Origin: Microbacterium sp. LWH3-1.2
GTDB taxonomy: Bacteria; Actinomycetota; Actinomycetes; Actinomycetales; Microbacteriaceae
Assembly: GCF_040675855.1 (NCBI RefSeq)
Contig: NZ_JBEGIK010000001.1
Coordinates: forward strand, 620,001 to 684,000
Length of the DNA: 64,000 nt
Direction: 5' to 3'
Positions within the stretch are counted from its first letter, which is position 1; every line of letters begins with the position of its first letter. The position numbers and the translations under genes were made by a program. Under the pieces are notes generated by a model. It had not been told where the DNA came from, did not search any database, and saw only the letters and a list, made by a program, of their open reading frames with translations. Below, piece by piece: positions 14,788-25,955 of the stretch.

Positions 14788-15893
14788 GCACCACCGACAC
14801 CCGCCGCGGCGCGAGCACCCTGGGGGCGGGGCAGGCCGTCTGGCTCGTCGCCGAGCGCGAGATCGGCTCGAAGCTGCGCAGCAAGGCGTTCGTCGTCTCG
14901 ACGGCGATCCTGTTCCTCGGTGCGCTCGCCATCGTCATCTGGGGCGGCTTCCAGGCCGCGAACAACACCGGCACGCCGGTCGCGGTGACCGCCGACGCGC
15001 AGCAGTACGTCGCCGACGCACAGGGGCTCGATGTCACCGAGGTCGCCGACCGCGCCGCCGCCGAGGCGCTCGTGACCGACGGCGAGGTCGATGCGGCCGT
15101 GGTGGGCGACACGTCGTCGCCGCTCGGGTTCGCGATCGTCGCCGAGTCGTCCGCGCCGACGTCGCTGATGCTGCAGCTCGCCCAGGTGCCGCCGGTCGAG
15201 CTGCTCGCCCCCGAGGAGGGCAATGCCGCGCTCGGCTACATCGCCGCGGTCGGGTTCGGCGTCGTGTTCCTGCTGGCCGCGTCCCTGTTCGGCGGCACGA
15301 TCGCACAGAGCGTGGTCGAAGAGAAGCAGACCCGGGTCGTCGAGCTGCTCATCTCGGCGATCCCGGTGCGGTCGCTGCTGGCCGGAAAGGTCATCGGCAA
15401 CACCGTCCTCGCGATGGGGCAGATCCTGATCCTCGCCGCGATCGCCATCATCGGCCTCACCGTGACCGATCAGACCGCGCTGCTGCAGGGGCTGGGCGCT
15501 CCCATCGCGTGGTTCGCGATCTTCTTCCTGTTCGGCTTCATCCTGCTGGCGTCGCTCTTCGCGGCGGCCGCGTCGATGGTGTCGCGCCAGGAGGACATCG
15601 GCTCGACGACGATGCCGCTCACGATGCTCGTGATGGCGCCGTACTTCCTCGTCATCTTCTTCAACGACAACCCGGTCGTGCTGGCGATCATGTCGTACGT
15701 GCCGTTCTCGGCGCCGGTCGGCATGCCGATGCGGATCTTCCTCGGCCAGGCGCAGTGGTGGGAGCCGCTGCTGTCGATCGCGATCCTGATCGCGACGTGT
15801 GTCGGCGCGATCCTCGTCGCCGCCCGCATCTACGAGAACTCGCTCTTGCGCATGGGCGGCCGCGTGAAGCTCTCCGAGGCCCTCGCCGGCTGA
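14784..15893 (+). CDS. ABC transporter permease (NatB-like, ABC-2 type)
   Basis: A 369-residue permease that starts at a GTG overlapping the ATPase stop (GTGA). It has one N-terminal membrane helix (FVVSTAILFLGALAIVIWGG), an extracytoplasmic domain of about 130 residues (55-175) with Asp/Ala-rich sequence, then five or six helices including VEEKQTRVVELLISAIPVRS, the amphipathic segment typical of ABC-2/NatB permeases. It forms the membrane part of the exporter. A GGATGC hairpin follows the stop. Confidence 0.9.
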   Translation: MSTTDTRRGASTLGAGQAVWLVAEREIGSKLRSKAFVVSTAILFLGALAIVIWGGFQAANNTGTPVAVTADAQQYVADAQGLDVTEVADRAAAEALVTDGEVDAAVVGDTSSPLGFAIVAESSAPTSLMLQLAQVPPVELLAPEEGNAALGYIAAVGFGVVFLLAASLFGGTIAQSVVEEKQTRVVELLISAIPVRSLLAGKVIGNTVLAMGQILILAAIAIIGLTVTDQTALLQGLGAPIAWFAIFFLFGFILLASLFAAAASMVSRQEDIGSTTMPLTMLVMAPYFLVIFFNDNPVVLAIMSYVPFSAPVGMPMRIFLGQAQWWEPLLSIAILIATCVGAILVAARIYENSLLRMGGRVKLSEALAG

Positions 15894-15910
15894 CCCGCGA
15901 CCCCGGATGA

Positions 15911-15953
15911 CGGATGCCCCGGCCCCGCGCTCTGCGCGGGGGCGCGGCATCCG
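15911..15953 (+). terminator. GGATGC-type hairpin after the ABC permease
   Basis: CGGATGCC and GGCATCCG outer arms, with CCCCGCGC and GCGCGGGG inside them around TCT. Convergent gap with a VOC gene; probably bidirectional. Confidence 0.5.
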
Positions 15954-16029
15954 ATGCGACATCCGCCGTGCTGCGCGCGGCCCCTTGTGCCCGACGGCCC
16001 GACCGGCCCTGCGCTGGCGTGATCCGGCG

Positions 16030-16443
16030 CTACTGCTCCCCCATCATCTGCGGCTCCATGCGGCCGACCGAGATCACGTTGCCGGCAGGGTCTTTGAACC
16101 ACGCGATGTCCGGCCCGCCCTCGAAGCCGCGCGAGATGCCCTTCTCGTCGGTGCCGTAGTCGGGGTCGGTGTAGATCTTCGTGACGACGCCCCTCGAGTT
16201 GAGGTCGTCGACCGCGGAATCGACGTCTTCCACGCTGAAGTTGAGGATCGTGAACACGGCCGGTTCGTGGTCCTCCTTCGGATAGACGAAGACGGCCCCG
16301 CCGCCGGGCAGGGCGATCGTGAATCCCCCGCCCATCTCTTCGTAGACGGTGACGTCGAGCCCCAGAGTGTCGCGGTAGAAGGCCGCGGCTGCGCCGACGT
16401 CGGGTACGGCGAAGCTCGAAAACGGCCGATCGGGTGTGAACAT
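16030..16443 (-). CDS. VOC superfamily protein
   Basis: A 137-residue single-domain VOC protein: FSSFAVPDVGAAAAFYRDTL at the N-terminus, FTIALPGGGAVFVYPKEDH, and the C-terminal DPAGNVISVG. The ATG at 16443 has GGGAGG upstream; the longer frame to 16764 would cross the xdhA promoter region. The substrate is unknown. It diverges from the xanthine dehydrogenase genes. Confidence 0.85.
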   Translation of the reverse strand: MFTPDRPFSSFAVPDVGAAAAFYRDTLGLDVTVYEEMGGGFTIALPGGGAVFVYPKEDHEPAVFTILNFSVEDVDSAVDDLNSRGVVTKIYTDPDYGTDEKGISRGFEGGPDIAWFKDPAGNVISVGRMEPQMMGEQ

Positions 16444-16579
16444 GACAGCCTCCCAGTGGTTGTGCCGCCGCCTACGATCCTCTTGCCTGCAGGGTGTGTC
16501 CAGAGGGGCGGTGGCGCGGCTTCGCAGCGCCGGAACGGCGGCGTAGACTCCCGGCATCCGCACGAACCGTGACGACGCA

Positions 16580-18099
16580 GTGACCGTCAACGGGCGGGTC
16601 GTTCCGCTCGTGGGCGCGGTCGCGCACGCCACCGCGCTGGACCTGCTGCGCGGGCTCGGGCTGACCGGCGCGAAGGAAGGCTGCGCCGAGGGCGAGTGCG
16701 GCGCATGCGCCGTGCTCGTCGCCACGGCCGGACCCGAGGGCACGGCTGTGTGGACGCCCGTCAACGCCTGCCTCCTGCCGGTGCACGCGCTCGCCGGGCA
16801 GGAGGTGGTGACCTCCGAGGGTCTGGGCTCGCCCGACGACCTGCATCCGGTGCAGCAGCAGCTCGCGGCCGCGGGCGGCTCGCAGTGCGGCTACTGCACG
16901 CCCGGGTTCGCGTGCGCGATGGCCGCGGAGTTCTACCGAACCGACCGCGCAGCGGGCACGGCGAGCGCCGAGCACGGGGCGAACGGGTTCGACCTGCATG
17001 CGATCGGCGGAAACCTGTGCCGCTGCACGGGTTACCGGCCCCTCCGCGACGCGGCCTTCGGGCTCGGGATGCCGCGGCCCGATGATCCGCTCCGGAAGCG
17101 GTTGAGCGAGCCGGCGCCGCCCGCGGTCGCCACGGACGTGCGAGCAGGCGACGGGCGCTTCGTGCGACCGGAGACGCTCGACGAGGCACTGCGGCTCCTG
17201 CGCGACGGACCGGACGCGCTCGCGGTGGCGGGCAGCACGGACTGGGGCGTGGACGTCAACCTGCGCGCGGCCCGCGCACCGCTCGTGGTCGCGATCGACC
17301 GCCTGCCCGAGCTGCGCGGGGTCGACGTCACCGGCGACAGCGTCGAGATCGGCGCGGCTGTGCCACTGACGGAGATCGAGCGCACCGTCGGCCCGCAGGT
17401 GCCGCTGCTCGCACAGCTGCTCCCCCAGTTCGCGTCCCGTCTGATCCGCAACCGCGCGACCCTCGGCGGCAATCTCGGCACGGCGTCCCCCATCGGCGAC
17501 GCCGCGCCCGCGCTGCTCGCGCTCGGCGCGAGCGTCGTGCTCGTCTCGGCCGACGGCGGCGAGCGCGAGGTAGACCTCGCCGACTACTTCACGGGGTACC
17601 GCACCTCCGTCCGGCGCCGGGACGAGCTCATCCGCACGATCCGGATCCCGGTGCCCGCCGACCACGACGCGGGACCGGCCGCGAACCGGCGCGAACCGCC
17701 GCCCCACAACGCCCTGCACGACCAATCGCGTCCGTTCGGCCTCGAACGCCGAGGTCGCGGCGGGCTGACCGCGTTCCACAAGATCGCGAAGCGGCGGTTC
17801 GACGACATCTCCTCGGTGGCGGTCGCCTTCGCCCTCGACCTCGACGACGGCATCGTCACGGGAGCGCGGATCGGCCTCGGGGGCGTCGCCGCCACACCGC
17901 TGCGCGCATACGCGACGGAGCACGCCCTCTCGGGACGCCCGTGGAACGCCGCGACGGTGGCGGCGGCATCCGTCGTCCTGCAACGCGAGGGGACGCCGCT
18001 CGACGACCATCGCGCGAGCGCCGCGTACCGAGCGCGCATGCTCGGCACGGCGCTGCCGGCGCTCTTCGCGGCGTCGACCGAAGACGTGGAGGCGACGGC

Positions 18100-18103
<4 letters not shown>
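16580..18103 (+). CDS. xdhA: Xanthine dehydrogenase small subunit (2Fe-2S plus FAD domains)
   Basis: A 507-residue fused subunit that passes electrons from the molybdenum site to NAD+. The ferredoxin domain binds one cluster through C35, C40, C43 and C64, and the second through C103, C106, C147 and C149 (CGYCTPG and CRCTGYR). The FAD domain starts near 190 (FVRPETLDEALRLL) with AVAGSTDWGVDV and RNRATLGGNLGTASPIGDAAPALLAL, and ends in the CO-dehydrogenase flavoprotein C-terminal fold. The GTG at 16580 directly starts TVNG. Its stop overlaps the start of xdhB. TAGACT (16544-16549) is a possible -10 with a leader of about 30 nt. Confidence 0.95.
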
Positions 18104-20532
<2,429 letters not shown>

Positions 20533-20541
20533 GGCCCGCCC

Positions 20542-21378
20542 ATGGACTGGCTCGACGCGGTGCGGGGGTTGCGCGACGCCCGCATGCCCGCGGTGATAGT
20601 GACGCTCGCGATGGTGCGCGGCCACGCCCCGCGCAACGGCGGGGCGAAGATGGTCGTCTCGCCGGGCGAGGTCTTCGAGACGATCGGCGGCGGCAACCTC
20701 GAAGCGACCGCCGTCGCGCGCGCCCGCGCGATGCTGGCCTCCGGAACCGCCGAGCCGGAGCTGCTGACGCTCACCCTGAGCGACAGGGAGACCACCGAGT
20801 ACGGCGTGCAGTGCTGCGGAGGAGAGGTCACGCTCATGCTGGAGCCGGTGCGGGTCGTGCCGTCGGTCGCGGTGTTCGGGATGGGCCATGTGGGGCTCGA
20901 GGTCGCGCGCATCCTCGCGCGCCAGCACCTCGACCTGCATCTCGTCGACTCCCGAGAGGCGATGCTCGCGCCGACGCGGCTGGGGATCGACGGCGTGCCG
21001 GGACCGCTCGCCGACGCGGTCGCTCGGGTGCTCGTGCACCACGCGCCCGTGCCGGAAGCTGTGCTGGGCTCGGTGCCGGCGGGCACGCACGTGCTCGTCA
21101 TGACCCACGACCACGCGGAGGACCTCGCGATCGTCGACCAGGCCCTGCGCACCGAGGGCGTCGCCTCGATCGGTCTCATCGGGTCGCGTTCGAAGTGGGC
21201 GCGCTTCCGGGCCCGCCTGAGGGACGCGGGCCACGACGACGCCGCCCTGGCCCGCGTCTCCACACCCATCGGCCTGCCCGGGATTCCCGGCAAGCAACCC
21301 GCGACCATCGCGGTCAGCGTTTCTGCCCAGCTGCTGCAGCTCATCGAGGAAGCCGCCGCCCTCGCCCCGAGTCCCTGA
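20542..21378 (+). CDS. xdhC: XdhC molybdenum-cofactor insertion/sulfuration chaperone
   Basis: A 278-residue protein that in the family binds Moco, protects its sulfurated form and hands it to XdhB. The N-terminal XdhC domain has IVTLAMVRGHAPRNGGAKMV and ETIGGGNLEA, with the CCGGE cluster (QCCGGEV) typical of the family. A C-terminal Rossmann domain begins VAVFGMGHVGLEVARIL and contains MTHDHAEDLAI and GLIGSRSKWARF. It begins nine bases after the xdhB stop. The window contains no xanthine permease or uricase. Confidence 0.95.
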   Translation: MDWLDAVRGLRDARMPAVIVTLAMVRGHAPRNGGAKMVVSPGEVFETIGGGNLEATAVARARAMLASGTAEPELLTLTLSDRETTEYGVQCCGGEVTLMLEPVRVVPSVAVFGMGHVGLEVARILARQHLDLHLVDSREAMLAPTRLGIDGVPGPLADAVARVLVHHAPVPEAVLGSVPAGTHVLVMTHDHAEDLAIVDQALRTEGVASIGLIGSRSKWARFRARLRDAGHDDAALARVSTPIGLPGIPGKQPATIAVSVSAQLLQLIEEAAALAPSP

Positions 21379-21525
21379 GTGTGCGAGACCGCCGACGCGT
21401 TTCGACTCGCCCGTTCCTCGTTCGCTCGACGACCCGGGGCAGAGCCGCCGACCCGCCGGGTGAACGCAGGGCGCTCCGGTGCCCGCGGTCGGAGCGCCCT
21501 GGGTCTCCGAGGCCGCCCCGGACGG

Positions 21526-22017
21526 TCAGTACTCGATGCGGGTCGAGGTCTGGCCCCACTCGGTGAACGGGGCGATGCGGTCCTCGGGGACGAGTTCGAT
21601 GGACTCCACCGGCATGATGTCGCGGTCCTCGGGGTGGCCGTCGAAGTAGCGGTAGAAGACGGCGTCGTCGAACCCGGCGGCGGCCGCATCGTCGCGGTCC
21701 GCGGCGAAGTAGACGCGTTCGATGCGGGCCCAGAGCGCGGTGCCGAGGCACATGGGGCACGGCTCGCAGCTCGTGTAGAGCGTGGCGCCGGTGAGGTCGA
21801 AGGTGCCCAGTCCCTGACAGGCCCGCCGGATGGCGACGACCTCGGCGTGCGCGGACGGGTCGAGATCGGCGGTGACGCGATTGACGCCCTCGAAGGCCCG
21901 CCCGTCCGCCGAGACCACGACCGCACCGAACGGACCGCCCGCGTTGCGGACGTTCTCGGTCGCGATCTCGAGCGCCCGGGCGAGGTAGCGGGCGGGCGTC
22001 CCGTCGGTGGAGGACAT
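21526..22017 (-). CDS. Nucleoside deaminase, probably guanine deaminase (GuaD-like)
   Basis: A 163-residue cytidine/deoxycytidylate-deaminase-fold enzyme with the zinc site HAEVVAIRRAC (His ligand and proton-shuttling Glu) and PCPMCLG (two Cys ligands). NAGGPFGAVVV and DDAVFYRYFD match the guanine-deaminase type, as do the C-terminal acidic residues. Guanine deaminase yields xanthine, the substrate of the xanthine dehydrogenase encoded convergently next door, which supports the purine-catabolism assignment. The start has GGAGG nearby; TAGGGT lies nine bases upstream. Confidence 0.85.
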   Translation of the reverse strand: MSSTDGTPARYLARALEIATENVRNAGGPFGAVVVSADGRAFEGVNRVTADLDPSAHAEVVAIRRACQGLGTFDLTGATLYTSCEPCPMCLGTALWARIERVYFAADRDDAAAAGFDDAVFYRYFDGHPEDRDIMPVESIELVPEDRIAPFTEWGQTSTRIEY

Positions 22018-22076
22018 CAGGCCTCCACCCTACGAGTGCGCCGCGCCGCACGCACCACCCCCGGGAGCGGCATCCG

Positions 22077-22544
22077 TCACCGCTCGACGAGCACTCCGTC
22101 GGCGTCGGCCCACACGTGCCTGCCGGGGACGAACGCGACGCCGGCGATGACCACGGGCACGTCGACCTCGCCGACGCCCGCCTTCGCGCTCTTGCGCGGG
22201 TTCGACCCGAGCGCCTTGACGCCGAGGTCGAGGCCGCCGATCGCGACCCGATCGCGGATCGCTCCGTGCACGATGAGCCCGGCCCACCCGTTCTCGACCG
22301 CGGACGCCGCGATGATGTCGCCCACCAGCGCCGACTCGAGCGATCCGCCGCCGTCGATCACGAGCACCGCGCCGTCGCCGGGGGTCGCGAGCAGCGCCTT
22401 CACGAGCGCGTTGTCGCGGTGGCACCGCACCGTGCGGATCGGTCCATCGAACGCGACGCGCCCGCCGGAGTCGTGCAACTGCAGCGCGAGCGAGTCGAGC
22501 TCGTCGCCGCGTTCGTCGTAGAGGTCGGCCGTCGCGGTCGTCAT
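22077..22544 (-). CDS. rraA: RraA family protein
   Basis: A 155-residue protein of the RraA fold: VRCHRDNALVKALL, GAVLVIDGGGSLESALVGD, GWAGLIVHGAIRD and a C-terminal half with VPGRHVWADADGVLV. The GDI.A and GxxRD motifs are the metal- and substrate-binding elements of HMG/CHA aldolases and oxaloacetate decarboxylases of this family; E. coli RraA instead inhibits RNase E. Which role applies here is open. The ATG is six bases after TAACCT, consistent with leaderless transcription. Confidence 0.88.
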   Translation of the reverse strand: MTTATADLYDERGDELDSLALQLHDSGGRVAFDGPIRTVRCHRDNALVKALLATPGDGAVLVIDGGGSLESALVGDIIAASAVENGWAGLIVHGAIRDRVAIGGLDLGVKALGSNPRKSAKAGVGEVDVPVVIAGVAFVPGRHVWADADGVLVER

Positions 22545-22550
22545 GGCCTC

Positions 22551-22556
22551 AGGTTA
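22551..22556 (-). promoter_or_regulatory. -10 hexamer of leaderless promoter (rraA)
   Basis: TAACCT on the minus strand, six bases before the ATG at 22544. Confidence 0.5.
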
Positions 22557-22558
22557 TG

Positions 22559-22585
22559 ACGGATGCTGCGGGCCGCGGCATCCGT
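22559..22585. terminator. GGATGC-type hairpin between rraA and the ArsR-like gene
   Basis: ACGGATGCTGCGG and its near-complement CGGCATCCGT flank GCCG. It lies 48 bp past the stop of the ArsR-like gene and just upstream of the rraA promoter. Confidence 0.5.
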
Positions 22586-22632
22586 CATCCCGAGAAGTTC
22601 GCGCGCCCTTCTGCGAGACGCAAGAACGGACG

Positions 22633-23169
22633 TCAGGCGGAGGCGGGCGGGTTCTCGTCGGGGTGGAGCGTGCTGAAGAACGAGTACGTCTCGCCGTCCG
22701 GGTCGGGGCCGCGCTCCTTGAACTCGTTGACCAGTTCGTAGAGCCGTTGCTGGAATTCGTGCCGGTGCTCGGACGTGAGCTTGAGCCCGAGCCAGGTGGT
22801 GTCGAGGTCCTCGGGGTCGACGCCCTCGATCTGCTGCAGGAACGTCTCGATCAGCACCGGTGAGCCGCCGGGCATGGAGGTGCGCCACGAGAGCCCGGTC
22901 GCGCGGTACGGCACCTCGCGCGCACCCTGGGCTCCGGTGCGCTCGGCCTCAGCGGCGAGATACCCGGTCTGCACGAGCGTGCGGACGTGGTGCAGCATCG
23001 TGCCCGGATTCACGTCGAGAAGCTGAGCGAGTTCCTTGTTCGTGCGGGACTCGAACGCGCACAGCCGCAGCACCCGCAGGCGAAGCGGCGAGCTCAGGGC
23101 GCGCATCCGCGCCTCCGCCGCGGGATCCCCCCGGCGAAGCTCGATCCGCTCTTCGGGTTCGGCCGTCAC
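22633..23169 (-). CDS. ArsR-like winged-helix regulator
   Basis: A 178-residue regulator: LSSPLRLRVLRLCAFESRTN, KELAQLLDVNPGTMLHHVRT (recognition helix) and LVQTGYLAAE form an ArsR-type winged helix at about 24-85. A C-terminal region of about 90 residues follows and probably serves effector binding or dimerisation. It diverges from an MFS transporter. Its predicted promoter has TTGAGA, 17 bases, TAATCT, and the GTG starts six bases after the -10, so its message is probably leaderless. Both -35 elements of the divergent promoters lie in the operator at 23188, which fits autoregulation and repression of the exporter. Confidence 0.88.
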   Translation of the reverse strand: MTAEPEERIELRRGDPAAEARMRALSSPLRLRVLRLCAFESRTNKELAQLLDVNPGTMLHHVRTLVQTGYLAAEAERTGAQGAREVPYRATGLSWRTSMPGGSPVLIETFLQQIEGVDPEDLDTTWLGLKLTSEHRHEFQQRLYELVNEFKERGPDPDGETYSFFSTLHPDENPPASA

Positions 23170-23175
23170 GGAGCC

Positions 23176-23204
23176 AGATTACCGGAGTGATTGACAGATC
23201 TCAA
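23176..23204 (-). promoter_or_regulatory. Leaderless promoter of the ArsR-like gene
   Basis: TTGAGA (23204-23199), 17-base spacer, TAATCT (23181-23176), then six bases to the GTG. Confidence 0.75.
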
Positions 23205-23207
23205 TCA
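23188..23207. promoter_or_regulatory. Operator copy 1 of the regulator/exporter pair
   Basis: TGATTGACAGATCTCAATCA, an imperfect palindrome with TGATTGA and TCAATCA ends. It covers the -35 elements of both divergent promoters. Confidence 0.75.
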
Positions 23208-23219
23208 GTGACGCACACT
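23191..23219 (+). promoter_or_regulatory. Leaderless promoter of the MFS gene
   Basis: TTGACA (23191-23196), 17-base spacer, CACACT (23214-23219), then seven bases to the ATG. Confidence 0.65.
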
Positions 23220-23238
23220 GATTGACATGTCTCAATCG
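23219..23238. promoter_or_regulatory. Operator copy 2, overlapping the MFS start codon
   Basis: TGATTGACATGTCTCAATCG, nearly identical to copy 1 and 31 bp from it (about three helical turns). It contains the ATG at 23227. Confidence 0.7.
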
Positions 23239-24651
23239 GACGAGCCGACGGCGACCCAGGACCGCGACGACGCCGTCCTCGCGGAAGCCCGGGCCGAGGC
23301 ATCCGTCCCGAACTCCCGCGCAAGCGTCGACGAGGCGGTCCAGGCGGATCAAGGTGCCGCCGACCCCGCGCGCCGCACGCCGGCGCCGAAGGGCTCGCTC
23401 TGGCGGGATCGGAACTTCCTGACACTGTGGAGCGGTCAGGCGCTCAGCCAGTTCGGCGCCCAGATCACCGAGCTCGCCATACCGGTGCTCGCCGTGCTGA
23501 TGCTCGACGCGACCGAATGGGAGGTCGGGATCCTCAACGCGGCACAGGTCGCGGCCTTCCTCGTTGTGGGCCTTCCCGCGGGAGCGTGGATCGACCGCAT
23601 GCGCAAGCGCCGCGTGATGATCTGGGCGGACGCAGTGCGGGCAGTGGCGCTTGCGACGCTCCCTGTGCTCGCACTGCTCGGAGTGCTGGAGATCTGGCAC
23701 ATGATCGTCGTCGCCCTCGTCATGGGCGTCGCGACCGTGTTCTTCGACGTGTCGTATCAGAGCATCATCCCGTCGCTCGTGCGCACCGATCAGATCGGCG
23801 AGGCGAACGGCAAGCTGCAGTCGACCTACGAGCTCGCCAACATCGCCGGCCCCGGCGTGGGCGGCTGGCTCATCGGGTCGCTCACGGCGCCGTTCGCGAT
23901 CTTCGCCACGGTCGGCACCTATGTCGCCTCGTTCATCGCCCTGCTCTTCACACGCGACCACGAGCAGCTGCGTCCGGCCGAGGATCGCAAGCCCCTCGCC
24001 CATGAGATCGGCGAGGGCTTGCGCTGGGTGTTCGGCAACCCGCTGCTGCGCCGCATCGTCGGCACGACGGGCACGGCGAACTTCTTCGGGACGATCGCGC
24101 AGACGCTCGTGCCGATCTTCGTGCTGCGCGAGCTGGGCCTGAGTCCTCAGATGTTCGGCATCGTGTTCTCGTTGTCGGCGGTCGGCGGCCTCGTCGGCGC
24201 CGTCGTGACGCCGCGGATCATGGCACGGCTCGGCGAGGCCCGGGCCATCCCGGTCAGCGCGATCGCCTTCAGCCTCGCGCCGTTCTTCCTCCCCGTCATC
24301 TCGCTCGTGCCGGCGCTGGCCTTTCCGCTGCTGGTGGTTCAGGGGTTCATCACGAGCTTCACCATCCTGCTGTACAACATCACCCAGGTGACCTTCCGCC
24401 AGCGCATCACGCCGCCGCGCCTCCTCGGCCGGATGAACGCGTCGATCCGCTTCGTGGTGTGGGGGGTCATGCCGATCGGAGCACTCCTCGCGGGCGCTCT
24501 CGGAACGTGGATCGGCACCGTTCCGACACTGTGGATCGCCGCGACCGGCGAGCTCCTGGCGTGCCTGTTCGTGGTCATCGGACCCTTCTGGCGCATGCGG
24601 GAGCTCCCCGACGCGCACGCCGAGCACGCCGACACGGAGGCGACGGGCTGA
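23227..24651 (+). CDS. MFS transporter (EntS/MFS_3-like exporter)
   Basis: A 474-residue major-facilitator protein. A polar N-terminal tail of about 60 residues precedes twelve predicted membrane helices. The motif A-like loop is PAGAWIDRMRKRRVMIWAD; LVRTDQIGEANGKLQSTYEL and QRITPPRLLGRMNASIRFVV are the cytoplasmic loops typical of EntS-type exporters. It probably exports a small toxic or signalling molecule that the divergent ArsR-like regulator detects. The start codon lies within operator copy 2, so repressor binding would block both initiation of transcription and the first codons. Confidence 0.9.
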   Translation: MSQSDEPTATQDRDDAVLAEARAEASVPNSRASVDEAVQADQGAADPARRTPAPKGSLWRDRNFLTLWSGQALSQFGAQITELAIPVLAVLMLDATEWEVGILNAAQVAAFLVVGLPAGAWIDRMRKRRVMIWADAVRAVALATLPVLALLGVLEIWHMIVVALVMGVATVFFDVSYQSIIPSLVRTDQIGEANGKLQSTYELANIAGPGVGGWLIGSLTAPFAIFATVGTYVASFIALLFTRDHEQLRPAEDRKPLAHEIGEGLRWVFGNPLLRRIVGTTGTANFFGTIAQTLVPIFVLRELGLSPQMFGIVFSLSAVGGLVGAVVTPRIMARLGEARAIPVSAIAFSLAPFFLPVISLVPALAFPLLVVQGFITSFTILLYNITQVTFRQRITPPRLLGRMNASIRFVVWGVMPIGALLAGALGTWIGTVPTLWIAATGELLACLFVVIGPFWRMRELPDAHAEHADTEATG

Positions 24652-24657
24652 GGACCA

Positions 24658-24698
24658 GGATGCTTCGGCCCGCCGCGCAGGGTGCGGGTCGCAGCATC
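24658..24698 (+). terminator. GGATGC-type hairpin after the MFS gene
   Basis: GGATGCT and AGCATCC-type arms around a GC-rich loop, directly after the stop. Confidence 0.4.
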
Positions 24699-24773
24699 CG
24701 TCCCTCCGTCGCACCGGGGTACCCGACACCTCGGATTCCGGCAAGGTCGTGCTCTTCGGGGTGCGAGCGTGCT

Positions 24774-24779
24774 TAGGTT
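24774..24779 (+). promoter_or_regulatory. -10 hexamer of the type III PKS operon
   Basis: TAGGTT, five bases before the ATG at 24785. No Shine-Dalgarno sequence. Confidence 0.5.
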
Positions 24780-24784
24780 GCTCC

Positions 24785-25939
24785 ATGACGGCCCGCATCG
24801 TCTCGATCGGCACAGCTGTTCCGCCCACGTGCATCGCACAGGAGGTCGCGCGCGACATCTTCGCGGCGCAGGAGGGGGCCGACCGTCTCGCCCGGCGACA
24901 GATCCACGCGGTGTTCGACGGGTCGGCGATCGCACAGCGGCACACCGTGCTGACCGAGTTCGCGGCCGGGCCGCTCTCCGCGCCCGCCACCGCCGCCTTC
25001 GTCGACGCCGAGGGACGGCTGCTCTCCCCCACGACCGGCCCCCGCAACGAGCGCTACATCGCCGCGGCGCCCGAGCTCACCGCGGCCGCGGCGCGCACCG
25101 CCCTGACCGACGGGGGAATCGATCCCTCCACGGTGACCCACGTGGTGACCGTCTCGTGCACGGGGCTGTTCGCACCGGGTCCGGATTACCGCCTGGTGCG
25201 CGACCTCGGGCTGCGCCCGACCGTCGAGCGGTGCCACCTCGGCTTCATCGGGTGCGCCGCGGCGCTGCCCGCGCTGCGCGTCGCCGCAGCGCTGGCTGCG
25301 TCGAGACCGGATGCCGTCGTGCTCGTCGTGTGCACCGAGCTCTGCACGTTGCACCTGCGGTCCTCCAACGATCCGCAGCAGATCGTCGCAGCATCCGTCT
25401 TCGCCGACGGCGCCGCGGCCGCGATCGTCACCGCCGATGCGTCCGCCGGGCGTCCCGGCGGACTCGACCTCGACAGGTTCGGCACCGCCCTCACCGACGA
25501 GGGCGAGACCGACATGGTCTGGACGATCGGCGACAACGGGTTCGAGATGATCCTCTCGGCGGAGGTGCCGCGCATCATCGGCCGGGAGATCCAGGGTGCG
25601 GTCGGCCGCTTCCTCGGCGATGACGACGCCCCCGAGATCTGGGCGGTGCATCCCGGCGGGCGCAGCGTGCTCGACCGGGTCGAGACCGGTCTCGACCTCC
25701 CGCCCGACGCCCTCGCGGCATCGCGCGCCGTGCTGCGCGACTTCGGGAACATGTCGAGCGCGACGATCCTGTTCATCCTCGCGGCACTGCTGCGCGACGA
25801 CGACGTCCGCGACGGCGCGCGCGTCGCCGGCCTCGCCTTCGGTCCAGGGCTCACCGTCGAGTCGGCGCTCATGACACGACGCCGCCCGGCGGTCGCGAAC
25901 GCCGACGACGTCGACCTCGCCCTGGCGGCCTCCGCGTGA
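24785..25939 (+). CDS. Type III polyketide synthase (chalcone/stilbene synthase family)
   Basis: A 384-residue homodimeric condensing enzyme that extends a CoA starter with malonyl-CoA units. The catalytic triad is complete: C157 (GFIGCAAA), H289 (AVHPGG) and N322 (FGNMSS). SCTGLFAPGPDY and VLVVCTELC are further family blocks. The gene starts a three-gene operon with a SAM methyltransferase (16 bp on) and an FAD monooxygenase (overlapping), the order seen in bacterial alkylresorcinol/alkylquinone loci such as Streptomyces srsABC. Starter and chain length cannot be read from sequence. Confidence 0.93.
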   Translation: MTARIVSIGTAVPPTCIAQEVARDIFAAQEGADRLARRQIHAVFDGSAIAQRHTVLTEFAAGPLSAPATAAFVDAEGRLLSPTTGPRNERYIAAAPELTAAAARTALTDGGIDPSTVTHVVTVSCTGLFAPGPDYRLVRDLGLRPTVERCHLGFIGCAAALPALRVAAALAASRPDAVVLVVCTELCTLHLRSSNDPQQIVAASVFADGAAAAIVTADASAGRPGGLDLDRFGTALTDEGETDMVWTIGDNGFEMILSAEVPRIIGREIQGAVGRFLGDDDAPEIWAVHPGGRSVLDRVETGLDLPPDALAASRAVLRDFGNMSSATILFILAALLRDDDVRDGARVAGLAFGPGLTVESALMTRRRPAVANADDVDLALAASA

Positions 25940-25955
25940 GGGCGGCGGTGCCGGC

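Noticed and set aside
16544..16549. TAGACT upstream of xdhA as a leaderless promoter
   Set aside because: The hexamer is about 30 bases from the GTG, so if used it gives a leadered transcript. It was left out of the leaderless set.
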